From Megaleporinus macrocephalus (taxonomy: Eukaryota > Chordata > Actinopteri > Characiformes > Anostomidae): 64,000 nt of DNA. Each line of letters starts with the position of its first letter. Position 1 is the first letter of the stretch. The translations under genes and the position numbers were made by a program. The stretch covers positions 40,587,518 to 40,651,517 of the forward strand of contig CM038717.1 of NCBI GenBank assembly GCA_021613375.1, given 5' to 3'. Below are positions 18,918-31,726 of this stretch, piece after piece. The notes under the pieces are model-generated. The model worked only from the letters and a program-made list of their open reading frames with translations. It searched no databases and had not been told where the DNA came from.

Positions 18918-21900
18918 TCAAGTCAAGTCAAGTCAATTTTATTTATATAGCGCTTTTTACAACAATGTTGTCTCAAAGCAGCTTTACAGAGTTTTGAAAA
19001 CAGTTATAACACATACCACCCAGTGAGCAAGCCAGAGGCAACAGTGGCAAGAACACCTCCCTCAACTGGAGGAAGAAACCTTGGGAGGAACCAGACTCAC
19101 AAGGGGAGACCCATCCTCCTTTGATCAAACAGTATTTACAGTTTGAACTAAATACCAAAGAAAGGAGTCTCTGTTTGAAATCTGGATAGCAAAGCTTTAG
19201 AAGCTGCACAGATAGAGGCAGTGTATGACTGAGGCAGTCTATGACTGAGTCTTTATGTAAAGTGGGCGTGAGCTGAAACAGTCCCATCCTATCTCAGTGC
19301 TGGTGCATCTGGATGGCACAGTGATGTAACTGAGGGTGTAGCAGTAAATGGACAGGTGAGCTGGCTGGTGATGGTGGGGTGATGGCCCGATGATCAGTCC
19401 TTCAACAGCCTTCATCAGACAGGAGGACAGTCATTTCCTCAGGAGGAGTAAAGAGAAAGAGTGAGTTGGGCTCGGGAGTGAGACTGTAGAGAATATGAAT
19501 TTTCAGAATTTTAGAGTGTGGTTGGTGACTCCGGCAGATCTAACTATAACAGCCTAAACTAAAAGGAGAGAACCAGAAGGTAACATGGACATGAGACCAC
19601 CCTGAGCCACTGGGGTCCCCCCACTCCACCATCAACAAACCTGTGTGATCGCGTGAAGTGGTGGAACAACAGCACCAACATCTCAGTTTACCATAAACCT
19701 CTGTGTCCAAGAACCCCCAGATCTCCTGCCTTTATCTAAAAGAGAAGATTAATAACCAAAAGCTACTAAACAAGTATGTTTTTAGTCTAGACTTAAATAT
19801 TGGGACTGTGTCAGAGTCCCGAACATTAACTGGGAGATTATTCCACAATTTTGGGGCTTTGTAGGAAAAAGCTCTTCCCCCCCCATTGTAGTCTTCTGAA
19901 TTTTAGGAACTATTAGAAAACCAGCATCCTGTGATCTGAGTGAACGTGGCGGTTCATAATAGGAGATTAGATCTTGCAGGTACTCTGGTGTGAGACCGTG
20001 CAGGGCTTTATACGTCAGTAATAGAATTTTATAGTCGATACGGAATTTAACAGGAAGCCAGTGTAGCGCTGATAAGACTGGACTGATGTGATCAAATTTC
20101 CTGGTTTTAGTTAGTACTCTAGCTGCAGCGTTCAAGGATTCAAGGATTCAAGGAGACTTTATTGTCATTCGCATCACATGTGGTACATGGGGTGGAACGA
20201 AATTGTGGTACCCAAGGACCCAGTTTTACCCAGACAGCAGTACTTAAATAAATAAAATAAACATAAATATATAAAATATATGAAAATAAAATAAACAGGA
20301 ATGGAGAAGGTAGCAGCAGAGTGTATTAAAGTGACTGGTGTCGTAAAAGTGTCAGTGCAGTAAAAGTGTCAGTGCAGTGGTTCCACTAAGTGGCGTTTAA
20401 AAGTCTTACAGCTTCCGGAATGAAGCTGTTCCTCAGTCTGTTCGTTCTACACTTAACGCTCCGCAGCCTCCTGCCTGAGGGGAGCGGGACAAACAGTGAG
20501 TGTGCTGGATGAGTGGGGTCCTTCATGATGCAGGTGGCCCTCTTCCTGCATCTGGAGGTGTATATGTCCGTGGTGGTGGGGAGTTCCAAAGGGAGGGGTC
20601 TTTGGAACATTGTGCATCTCTGGTTTTATAGTCTGTGATGCACTTAATTCCCCTCCACATGCTCCTAGGATCCTGGGAGGAGAAGTGTCCCTGGATTTTC
20701 AGAGCATATGCAGCTTTGGCCCTCTTAACACCTGCGGTCAGCTCTCTTCTAGCCCTCCTGAGTTCCTGTGCGTCGCCAGACCTGAAGGCAGCATCCCTGG
20801 CTTTCAGTAGAGAACGCACCTCTTCATTCAGCCAGGGTTTCTGGTTCGGGTAGCAGGTCACTGTCTTTGTGGTGGTGACATCCTCCACACACTTGCTGAT
20901 GTACCCGAGGACAGCAGATGTGTAATCCTCCAGATCCAGCTCCCCCTCACTCTCAGCAGCCTCCCTAAAGACATGCCAGTCTGTGCAGCCGAAACAGTCC
21001 TGCAGCACAGCGTCTGCGTCACCGGGCCACACAGTGATGGTCTTCTGTGTGGGTCTGGAGCGTCGCAGCGGGGGGTGGTATGCAGGGACCAGCATAATGG
21101 AGATGTGGTCGGAGAGCCCGAGGTGGGGGTGGGGGACGGCTCTGTACGCGTCTCTGATGTTGGTGTAAACACGGTCGAGTGTGTTGTCTCCCCGTGTTGG
21201 AATGTCTATGTGTTGGTAAAACCTCGGCAAAATGTTCGTCAGGTTCACGTGGTTAAAATCCCCCGCCACCACGTAAAACGCCTCCGGATGCTTGTTCTGA
21301 AGCGAGCTGATGTTGTCATGTAGCTCCTTCAGTGCGTTGTTAGCATTAGCATCCGGTGCTATGTAAACGGCAATGACGAACACAGCTGTAAACTCCCGAG
21401 GCAGATAGTGTGGCCGACACTTCACGGTCAGCTGTTCTGTTGCCTCGGAGCATAGGGCGTTTACCATCACACAGTTTGTGCACCAACCTTTGTTTATGTA
21501 GACGCATAAGCCGCCCCCTCGTGCTTTTCCGGACAGCTGGTTGCGGTCCGCGCGGAAGAGCTGCCGGCCGGCGAGCTGGAAGGCTGAGTCCGGCATGCTG
21601 TCGTTTAGCCATGTTTCCGTGAGACAGATCACAGCGCAGTTCCTCATCTCATCAGAAACACTCATCCTCAGCCGCAGAAGGTCCAGCTTGTTGTCCAAAG
21701 AGCGAACATTGGACAGGAAGAGAGATGGAATCGGGGGTCTGTCGGCGTTAGCCTTGAGCCTGGCTAGCACGCCGGCCCGCTTCCCTCTCTTCAGTCTTCG
21801 CCTGCATCGCTTCCTTTTGCCCTTTTGCCCTTTTCCTTTTGCCCTTTTGCGTTCTGAACTAACTGAAGTTTATTCAGGTTCCTGCTGGAGCATCCTGACA

Positions 21901-22257
21901 ATAATTCAGTACAGTAATCTAGCCTTGAGGTTATAAAGGCATGTATCAACTTTTCAGCATCAGACACAGATAACACATTTCTTAACTTTGAAATGTTTCG
22001 TAGGTGAAGAAACGCTGTTCTTGTAATGTTACCTACGTGTTGATTAAATGTCAGATCTGAGTCAATTGTTACACCAAGATTTTTGGCTACTGAACCAGGA
22101 ACTACAGAGAAGTCAGCAAGATTTAACATTAAATCTGAACATTTAGTCCGAGCAGCCTTTGGGCCGAGAAGGAGAACTTCCGTTTTATCTGGGTTTAAAA
22201 GAAGGAAGTTCTGTAGCATCCAAAGTCTAATATCTCTTACACAATCTTCTATCTTAT
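18918..22257 (-). mobile_element. L2-type LINE, 5'-truncated, split by a nested LINE
   Basis: The 3' end is at 18918 (TCAAGTCAAGTCAAG tail, then ATTTATATAGCGCTTTTT), followed leftward in sense by the 3'-UTR and the end of ORF2. The coding remnants are two blocks on the minus strand: 22250-21855 (from [12 protein letters not shown], through [13 protein letters not shown], to LQLVQN) and 20127-19782 ([38 protein letters not shown]). The break between them falls inside one conserved string and is filled by another LINE. The 5' end abuts TG-rich repeat at 22258, and so does the 3' end. The truncated protein retains no catalytic YADD segment. Confidence 0.9.
20134..21848 (-). mobile_element. Rex1-like LINE nested in L2, internally deleted, with target-site duplication
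   Basis: Flanked by GCGTTC at 20128-20133 and 21849-21854, which restores the host L2 string when one copy is removed. In sense (minus) it encodes an apurinic-type endonuclease domain over 21770-20525: FLSNVRSLDNKLDLL, LTETWLNDSMPDS, GGGLCVYINKGW, VVAGDFNHVN and LGLSDHISI. It then jumps from the post-endonuclease linker straight to the C-terminal tail (DIYTSRCRKRATCI, PLPSGRRLRSV) at 20610-20386. The whole reverse-transcriptase core is missing, so it is non-autonomous. The 3' tail is an 8-bp repeat, CCTTGAAT in sense. The family name is tentative. Confidence 0.85.
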
Positions 22258-23480
22258 TATACACTGAGTGTATAGTGTATGTATGTGTGTGTAGTGTGTG
22301 TATGTGTATGTGTATGTGAGTGTACAGTGTATGTATGTGTGAGTGTATAGTGTGTATAGTGTATGTATGTGTGTGTGTGAGTGTTTAGTGTATGTATGTG
22401 TGTGTGTGAGTGTATAGTGTATGTATGTATTTGTGTGAGTGTATAGTATAGTGTGTGTGTATAGTGTATGTATGTGTGTGTGTGTGAGTGTATAGTGTAT
22501 GTATAGTGCATGTATGTGTGTATAGTGTGTGTGTGTGTGTGTGTGTGAGTGTATAGTGTATGTATGTGTGTGTGAGTGTATAGTGTGTGTGTGTGTGTGT
22601 GTAGTGTGTGTGTGTGAGTGTATAGTGTATGTATTGTGTGTGCGTGTATAGTGTATGTATGTATTTGTGTGAGTATAGTGTAGAGTGTGTATAGTGTATG
22701 TATGTGTGTGTGAGAGTGTATAGTGTATGTATGTGTGTGTGAGTGTATAGTGTATGTATGTATTTGTGTGAGTATAGTGTAGTGTGTGTAAAGGGTATGT
22801 ATGTGTGTATAGTGTGTGTAGTGTGTGTATAGTGTGTGTGTGTGAGTGTAGTGTATGTATGTGTGTGTGAGTGTATAGTGTGTGTGTGTGTAGTGTGTGT
22901 GTGTGTGAGTGTATAGTGTATGTATGTGTGTGAGTGTGTAGTGTGTGTGTGTAGTGTGTGTGTGTGAGTGTATAGTGTATGTATTGTGTGTGCGTGTATA
23001 GTGTATGTGTGTGTGTGTGTGTAGTGTGTGTGTGTAGTGTGTGTATAGTGTGTGTGTGTGTGTGTGTGTAGTGTGTGTATAGTGTGTGTGTGTGTGAGTG
23101 TAGTGTATGTATGTATGTGTGTGTGAGTGTATAGTGTGTGTGTAGTGTGTGTGTGTGAGTGTATAGTGTATGTATTGTGTGTGCGTGTATAGTGTATGTA
23201 TGTATTTGTGTGAGTATAGTGTAGTGTGAGTGTATAGTGTATGTATTGTGTGTGCGTGTATAGTGTATGTATGTATTTGTGTGAGTATAGTGTAGTGTGT
23301 GTGTATAGTGTATGTATGTGTGTATAGTGTGTGTGTAGTGTGTGTATAGTGTATGTGTGTGTAGTGTGTGTGTGAGTGTATAGTGTGTGTGTGTGTAGTG
23401 TGTGTATAGTATGTGTGTGTGTGTGTGTGTCAGTGTATAGTGTATGTATAGTGTATGTATGTGTGTATAGTGTATGTATA

Positions 23481-23511
<31 letters not shown>

Positions 23512-24503
23512 GTGTATGTATGTGTGTGTGTGTGTGTATAGTGTATGTATGTGTGTGTGAGTGTATAGTGTATGTATTGTGTGTGCGTGTATAGTGTATG
23601 TATGTATTTGTGTGAGTATAGTGTAGTGTGTGTAAAGGGTATGTATGTGTGTATAGTGTGTGTGTGTGTAGTGTGTGTATAGTGTGTGTGTGTGAGTGTA
23701 GTGTATGTATGTGTGTGTGAGTGTATAGTGTGTGTGTGTAGTGTGTGTGTGTGAGTGTATAGTGTATGTATGTGTGTGTGAGTGTGTAGTGTGTGTGTAG
23801 TGTGTGTGTGTGAGTGTATAGTGTATGTATTGTGTGTGCGTGTATAGTGTATGTATGTGTGTATAGTGTGTGTGTGTGTAGTGTGTGTGTGTGTAGTGTG
23901 TGTATAGTGTGTGTGTGTGTGTGAGTGTAGTGTATGTATGTATGTGTGTGTGAGTGTATAGTGTGTGTGTAGTATGTGTGTGTGAGTGTATAGTGTATGT
24001 ATTGTGTGTGCGTGTATAGTGTATGTATGTATTTGTGTGAGTATAGTGTAGTGTGTGTGTATAGTGTATGTATGTGTGTATAGTGTGTGTGTGTGTGTAG
24101 TGTGTGTATAGTGTATGTGTGTGTAGTGTGTGTGTGAGTGTATAGTGTGTGTGTGTGTAGTGTGTGTATAGTATGTGTGTGTGTGTGTGTGTGTGTATAG
24201 TGTATGTATGTGTGTGTGTGTGTGTATAGTGTATGTATGTGAGTGTATAGTATAGTGTGTGTGTATAGTGTATGTATGTGTGGTGTGTGTGTGTGTGTGT
24301 CAGTGTATAGTGTATGTATGTGTGTATAGTGTATGTATAGTGTGTGTGTGTGTGTGTATAGTGTATGTATGTGTGTGTGTGTGCGTGTGTATAGTGTATG
24401 TATGTGTGTGTGTGTGTATAGTGTATGTATGTGTGTGTGAGTGTATAGTGTATGTATTTGTGAGTGTATAGTATAGTGTGTGTGTATAGTGTATGTATGT
24501 GTG

Positions 24504-24534
<31 letters not shown>

Positions 24535-25291
24535 TGTATAGTGTATGTATAGTGTATGTATGTGTGTATAGTGTATGTATAGTGTGTGTGAGTGTATAGT
24601 GTGTGTGTGTGAGTGTATAGTGTATGTATGTGTGTGTGAGTGTATAGTGTATGTATGTATTTGTGTAAGTGTATAGTGTAGTGTGTGTGTATAGTGTATG
24701 TATATGTGTGTGTGTGAGTGTATAGTATAGTGTGTGTGTATAGTGTATGTATGTGTGGTGTGTGTGTGTGTCAGTGTATAGTGTATATATAGTGTATGTA
24801 TGTGTGTATAGTGTATGTATAGTGTGTGTGTGTGTGTGTGTGTATAGTGTGTGTGTGTGTGTATAGTGTGTGTGTGTGTGTATAGTGTATGTATGTGTGT
24901 GTGTGTATAGTGTATGTATGTGTGTGTGTGTGTGTGTATAGTGTATGTATGTGTGTGTGAGTGTATAGTGTATGTATTTGTGTGAGTGTATAGTATAGTG
25001 TGTGTGTATAGTGTATGTATGTGTGGTGTGTGTGTGTGTGTGAGTGTATAGTGTATGTATAGTGTATGTATGTGTGTATAGTGTATGTATAGTGTGTGTG
25101 AGTGTATAGTGTGTGTGTGTGTGAGTGTATAGTGTATGTATGTGTGTGTGAGTGTATAGTGTATGTATGTATTTGTGTAAGTGTATAGTGTAGTGTGTGT
25201 GTGTGTGTAGTGTGTGTATAGTATGTGTGTGTAGTGTGTGTATAGTGTGTGTGTGTGTGTATAGTGTATGTATTTGTGTGAGTGCATAGTA

Positions 25292-25330
<39 letters not shown>

Positions 25331-26341
25331 TGTATAGTGTATGTATTTGTGTGAGTGTATAGTATAGTGTGTGTGTGTATAGTGTATGTATGTGTGTGTT
25401 GTGTGTGTGTGTGTGAGTGAGTGTATAGTGTATGTATGTGTGTGTTGTGTGTGTGAGTGTATAGTGTATGTATAGTGTATGTATGTGTGTATAGTGTATG
25501 TATAGTGTATGTGTGTGTGTGAGTGTAGTGTGTGTGTGTATAGTTTATGTATGTGTGTGTGTATAGTGTGTGTGTGTGTATAGTGTGTGTGTAGTGTGTG
25601 AGTGTATAGTGTATGTGTGTGTGTGTGAGTGAGTGTATAGTGTATGTATGTATTTGTGTGAATGTATAGTGTAGTATGTGTGTATAGTGTGTGTATGTAT
25701 GTGTGTGTAGTGTGTGTGTGTGTGTGAGTGTATAGTGTATGTGTGTGTGTGAGTGTATAGTGTATGTATGTGTGTGTTGTGTGTGTGAGTGTATAGTGTA
25801 TGTATAGTGTATGTATGTGTGTATAGTGTGTGTGTGAGTGTGTAGTGTGTGTGTGTATAGTTTATGTATGTGTGTTTGTATAGTGTGTGTGTGTGTGTAT
25901 AGTGTGTGTGTGTGTAGTGTGTGAGTGTATAGTGTATGTGTGTGTGTGTGTGAGTGAGTGTATAGTGTATGTATGTATTTGTGTGAGTGTATAGTGTAGT
26001 GTGTGTGTATAGTGTGTGTATGTATGTGTGTGTAGTGTGTGTGTGTGAGTGTATAGTGTATGTATGTGTGTGTTGTGTGTGTGAGTGTATAGTGTGTGTG
26101 TAGTGTGTGTGTGTGTGAGTGTATAGTGTATGTATTGTGTGTGCGTGTATAGTGTATGTATGTATTTGTGTGAGTATAGTGTAGTGTGTGTGTATATTGT
26201 ATGTATGTGTGTATAGTGTGTGTGTGTGTGTGTGTGTAGTGTGTGTATAGTGTATGTGTGTGTAGTGTGTGTGTGAGTGTATAGTGTGTGTGTGTGTGTG
26301 TGTAGTGTGTGTATAGTATGTGTGTGTGTGTGTATAGTGTA

Positions 26342-26377
<36 letters not shown>

Positions 26378-26662
26378 GTGTATGTATGTGTGTGTGTGAG
26401 TGTATAGTATAGTGTGTGTGTATAGTGTATGTATGTGTGGTGTGTGTGTGTGTGTCAGTGTATAGTGTATGTATGTGTGTATAGTGTATGTATAGTGTGT
26501 GTGTGTGTGTGTGTGTATAGTGTATGTATGTGTGTGTGTGTGTGTGTATAGTGTATGTATGTGTGTGTGTGTGTGTGTGTGTGTATAGTGTATGTATGTG
26601 TGTGTGAGTGTATAGTGTATGTATTTGTGTGAGTGTATAGTATAGTGTGTGTGTATAGTGTA

Positions 26663-26693
<31 letters not shown>

Positions 26694-27409
26694 ATAGTGT
26701 ATGTATAGTGTGTGTGTGTGTGTATAGTGTATGTATAGTGTGTGTGAGTGTATAGTGTGTGTGTGTGTGAGTGTATAGTGTATGTATGTGTGTGTGAGTG
26801 TATAGTGTATGTATGTATTTGTGTAAGTGTATAGTGTAGTGTGTGTGTATAGTGTATGTATATGTGTGTGTGTGTGTGAGTGTATAGTATAGTGTGTGTG
26901 TATAGTGTATGTATGTGTGGTGGGTGTGTGTGTCAGTGTATAGTGTATGTATAGTGTATGTATGTGTGTATAGTGTATGTATAGTGTGTGTGTGTGTGTG
27001 TATAGTGTGTGTGTGTGTGTGTATAGTGTATGTATGTGTGTGTGTGTGTGTGTATAGTGTATGTATGTGTGTGTGAGTGTATAGTGTATGTATTTGTGTG
27101 AGTGTATAGTATAGTGTGTGTGTATAGTGTATGTATGTGTGGTGTGTGTGTGTGTGAGTGTATAGTGTATGTATAGTGTATGTATGTGTGTATAGTGTAT
27201 GTATAGTGTGTGTGAGTGTATAGTGTGTGTGTGTGTGAGTGTATAGTGTATGTATGTGTGTGTGAGTGTATAGTGTATGTATGTATTTGTGTAAGTGTAT
27301 AGTGTAGTGTGTGTGTGTATAGTGTATGTGTATGTGTGAGTGTATAGTGTATGTGTGTATAGTGTGTGTAGTGTGTGTGTGTGTAGTGTGTGTATAGTGT
27401 ATGTGTGTG

Positions 27410-27443
<34 letters not shown>

Positions 27444-27475
27444 TGTGTGTATAGTATGTGTGTGTAGTGTGTGTA

Positions 27476-27514
<39 letters not shown>

Positions 27515-28724
27515 GTGTATGTATTTGTGTGAGTGCATAGTATAGTGTGTGTGTATGTGTGTGTGTGTGTGTGTGTGAGTGTATAGTGTATGTATTTGTG
27601 TGAGTGTATAGTATAGTGTGTGTGTGTATAGTGTATGTATGTGTGTGTTGTGTGTGTGTGTGAGTGAGTGTATAGTGTATGTATGTGTGTGTTGTGTGTG
27701 TGTGAGTGTATAGTGTATGTATAGTGTATGTATGTGTGTATAGTGTATGTATAGTGTATGTGTGAGTGTAGTGTGTGTGTGTATAGTTTATGTATGTGTG
27801 TGTATAGTGTGTGTGTGTATAGTGTGTGTGTGTGTGTGTGTAGTGTGTGAGTGTATAGTGTATGTGTGTGTGTGTGAGTGAGTGTATAGTGTATGTATAT
27901 ATTTGTGTGAATGTATAGTGTAGTATGTGTGTATAGTGTGTGTATGTATGTGTTTGTAGTGTGTGTGTGTGTGTGAGTGTATAGTGTATGTGTGTGTGTG
28001 AGTGTATAGTGTATGTATGTGTGTGTTGTGTGTGTGAGTGTATAGTGTATGTATAGTGTATGTATGTGTGTATAGTGTGTGTGTGAGTGTGTAGTGTGTG
28101 TGTGTGTATAGTTTATGTATGTGTGTTTGTATAGTGTGTGTGTGTGTGTGTATAGTGTGTGTGTGTGTGGTGTGTGAGTGTATAGTGTATGTGTGTGTGT
28201 GTGTGAGTGAGTGTATAGTGTATGTATGTATTTGTGTGAGTGTATAGTGTAGTGTGTGTGTATAGTGTGTGTATGTATGTGTGTGTAGTGTGTGTGTGTG
28301 TGAGTGTATAGTGTATGTATGTGTGTGTTGTGTGTGTGTGTGAGTGTATAGTGTATGTATAGTGTATGTATGTGTGTATAGTGTGAGTGTGTAGTGTGTG
28401 TGTGTGTATAGTTTATGTATGTGTGTGTGTGTATATAGTGAGTGTATATATAGTGTATAGTGTATGTATGTATGTATTTGTGTGAGTGTATAGTGTAGTG
28501 TGTGTGTGTGTATAGTGTGTGTGTGTGTGTGTATATATAGTGTGTGTAGTGTGTGAGTGTATAGTGTGTGTGTGTGTGAGTGTATAGTGTATGTATGTAT
28601 GTATTTGTGTGAGTGTATAGTGTGTGTGTGTGTGAGTGTATAGTGTATGTATGTATGTATTTGTGTGAGTGTATAGTGTGTGTGTGTGTGTGTGTGTGTA
28701 TAGTGTATGTATTTGTGTGTGTGT
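22258..28724 (+). repeat. 6.5-kb TG-rich array (TGTATAGTGTATGTATG type)
   Basis: Irregular alternation of (TG)n with TATAGTGTATG and TATTTGTGTGAG motifs. Higher-order structure is present: a rare AGTGCATAG variant at 25281 recurs at 27532, and TATAGTTTATG at 25539 recurs at about 27782, so a segment of about 2.25 kb is duplicated in tandem. The opposite strand is open for 1012 codons of His-Thr-Tyr repeats only because the units lack stops on that strand. Confidence 0.95.
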
Positions 28725-28840
28725 TTCAGGATTTGCTGTGTTAGTGGGAATGTGTTTGATGAGAAATGACCTGACACTGTCACATGTACCTTATACTTCC
28801 CAGAACGCCTCAGTGCTGAACCGCCCCCCCCAAACCTCTC
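28725..28840. other. Short unique spacer between inverted arrays
   Basis: About 116 bp of non-repeat DNA, with a run of eight or so C at its end, separating the TG-rich array from a CA-rich array of the same motif in reverse orientation. Confidence 0.8.
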
Positions 28841-29153
28841 ACTCACTCACACACATACACTATACACACACACACTATACACACACACACACTACACATA
28901 CACTACACATACACACACTACACATTCACTATACACACTACACATTCACACACATACACACTACACATACATACACTACACACACACTACACATACATAC
29001 ACTATACACACACGCACACATACATACACTATACACACACACTACACATTCACTATACACACTACACATACACTATATATACACACACACATACACACTA
29101 CACATACATACACTATACACACACACTACACATACACTATACACACACACACA
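28841..29153 (-). repeat. CA-rich array, inverted relative to 22258-28724
   Basis: CACACATACACTATACACAC-type sequence, the reverse complement of the TGTATAGTGTATG motif family. About 310 bp long. Confidence 0.9.
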
Positions 29154-29536
29154 GGCGCAGACCTCCTGGAAGACTCCCACAAAGGACGTGGTCTGACTGG
29201 TGGTCATCCAGGAGGAAAATTACTTTGACCAATCAATCACCATCAGAAGGCCTCTCCACTCTGAGCCGGCCAATCAATGGCTCACAAAGAGCCGTATCCT
29301 TTCAGAAACGCCCAATCAATCGCTCTGAAAGGCTGTCTGGTCTCCAGATTGTTAGAAAGGAAAAGCATGTCGTCTCATTGTTCACACCGCGTCTGGACGT
29401 ACAGCACACGGCAGGAGTAATCCGGTCTGGACCGGTCACTCCTCAGAACCTCACCTGCTGACCACAGCCTCACACCTGCACACCCTTCATACACAACACA
29501 CCAGCTCCACCTCATACGACCCACAAATCACACACA
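29154..29536. other. Unique DNA, no gene recognised
   Basis: Contains a 78-codon open frame and several CAATCAAT strings but no domain or splice context. Confidence 0.5.
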
Positions 29537-30352
29537 CTCACTCTCCACCTCCTCATACCTCCACTTACTCTCCACCTCCTCCTACCACCACTCACTCTCC
29601 ACCTCCTCCTACCTCCACCCACTCTCCACCTCCTCATACCTCCATTCACTCTCCACCTCCTCATACCACCACTCACTCTCTACCTCCTCCTACCCCCACT
29701 CACTCTCCACCTCCTCATATCACCACTCACTCTCCACCTCCTCCTACCTCCACTCACTCTCCACCTCCTCCTACCTCCACTCACTCTCCACCTCCTCCTA
29801 CCTCCACTCACTCTCCACCTCCTCATACCTCCACTCACTCTCCACCTCCTCTTACCTCCACCCACTCTCCACCTCCTATCACCACTCACTCTCCACCTCC
29901 TCCTACCACCACTCACTCTCCACCTCCTCATATCACCACTCACTCTCCACCTCCTCCTACCTCCACTCACTCTCCACCTCCTCCTACCTCCACTCACTCT
30001 CCACCTCCTCCTACCCCCACTCACTCTCCACCTCCTCCTACCCCCACTCACTCTCCACCTCCTCCTACCTCCACTCACTCTCCACCTCCTCATACCTCCA
30101 CACACTCTCCACCTCCTCATATCACCACTCACTCTCCACCTCCTCATACCTCCACTCACTCTCCACCTCCTCGTACCTCCACTCACTTTCCACCTCCGCC
30201 AACCTCCACTCACTTTCCACCTCCGCCTACCTCCACTCACTCTCCACCTCCTCCTACCTCCACTCACTCTCCACCTCCTCCTACCTCCACTCACTCTCCT
30301 CCTACTACCTCCACTCACTCTCCACCTCCTCCTACCTCCACTCACTCTCCAC
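29537..30352. repeat. 27-bp minisatellite, about 30 copies
   Basis: The unit is CACTCACTCTCCACCTCCTC plus CTACCTC. The length is nine codons, so the minus strand is open as repeats of RRRWRVSGG; this is not a gene. Strongly pyrimidine-biased on the + strand. It runs directly into the 45-bp core of the neighbouring dispersed repeat, with which it shares the string CCACTCACT. Confidence 0.93.
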
Positions 30353-30830
30353 TGTACCAGCTCCACTGACCATACAGGACCTCCACTCACTGTCCAGATT
30401 ATCAGCTCCACTGACCATACAGGACCTCCACTCACTGTCCACTGTATCAGCTCCACTGACCATACAGGACCTACACTTACTGTCCACTGTATCAGCTCCA
30501 CTGACCATACAGGACCTCCACTCACTGTCCACTGTATCAGCTCCACTTACAGACTGTAGTTCATCTGATTCTCTGTATACTTTATTACTCTGTTCTTTAA
30601 TGATCAGGACTCCCACAGGACCACCACAGAGCAGATACTATTAGGGAGGTGGGTCATTCTCAGCTCTGCAGTGACACTGACGTGGTGGTGTGTTAATGTG
30701 TGCAGTGCTTGTGTGAGTGGATCAGACACAGCAGTGCTGCTGGAGTGTTTAAACACTGTGTCCACTCACTGTCCACTCTACTAGACACTCAGGGGTCCAG
30801 AGCAGACCAGAGCAGAAGGCAGGATGCGTT
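30353..30830 (-). mobile_element. Dispersed repeat with 45-bp tandem core (copy 2)
   Basis: About four 45-bp units (GACCATACAGGACCTCCACT) to 30545, then a flank with CTGTTCTTTAATGATCAGG and GGGAGGTGGGTCA that is the reverse complement of 16880-16985. It continues through GACGTGGTGGTGTGTTA and ATCAGACACAGCAGTGCTG, which belong to the same abundant fish repeat type as I remember it. Its outer end is uncertain. Confidence 0.65.
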
Positions 30831-31726
30831 TGTGTTTCAGCCGTTGTGTGAAGACGTGACTGGAATAAACAGGAAGCAGTTCTGAAACCCGCATAGCAGA
30901 ATTCTGAAAACGCTCATGTTGCTTTTCAGGCCTCCGTCAGCACGACCTGTGTAATCAAGCAGTGACACATACAGATGCATTTCACATTATGCATCAATTA
31001 ATATGCAAATACGAAGACCACCAACATCAACACCCACTTACCCCCCCAACCCCCAGCCCCCCACCCCTGCAGTAACACACAGAGTGGAGCTGTACTCCAG
31101 CTCTACCTTCTTTCCTTACTAATTCATTCAGATGCGATTCTTTAGCGTATAATCCAGTTCAGAGTTTCCAGCCCACCCTGTCCCACCACCGCCCCCAGTT
31201 TTGAATAAACATCCTCTCTCTGCGCTAATCTGGGTAATAAATTGGAAAGCGCGGGAGAGACGTGTTCGCTATCGGCACCGAGTCGCTTCAGTGCCCGTGG
31301 AGGGAGCAGGAGTGACACGGCGGTCACTCAGTTGTGGGTTCGGGCTGATTGCGGTTGCGGGCGCGGCGCGATTCCTCCAGGTTCTGCTAATGGATTCTAA
31401 TTTAACTGCAGGAAGGAGACGCTGGACCGAGTGTCCAATCAGCTCTGCGTCACACCGTGACTACAAAGCCACGCGCCGGTCAGTTTCACTGTGAGGGACG
31501 CTTCTGACCGCTGTTTAGCAGATACACGTTTAAACGTCAGACTACGCTGCGACGACTCGTCACTTCAGAATACGGGAACAGCCATCGACGGCTTTGAGTT
31601 CAATTGTCGCTAGGCAACTCTTCTACGGGTGTAACCGCATTGGGCAGCAACCTGTTGGGAAAACAAGACTTCGACCAATCATAGCGCTAAATTTAAACTC
31701 TTCAAACAGGCTACAGGCAGAGAGAC
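30831..31726. other. Unique DNA with CpG-rich, possibly regulatory block
   Basis: No gene is seen. The part 31195-31490 is CpG-rich and contains homeodomain-like TAAT strings (GCTAATGGATTCTAATTTAA near 31387). It resembles a conserved non-coding element in texture, but that is an impression and not a test. Confidence 0.35.

Noticed and set aside
22249..25287. 1012-codon open frame of His-Thr-Tyr repeats on the minus strand
   Set aside because: It is the complement of the TG-rich array; the units simply lack stops on that strand. No domain or start context.
29680..30546. 288-codon Arg-Trp-rich open frame, antimicrobial-peptide-like at first sight
   Set aside because: It is a 27-bp minisatellite read on the minus strand and has no signal peptide or splice context.
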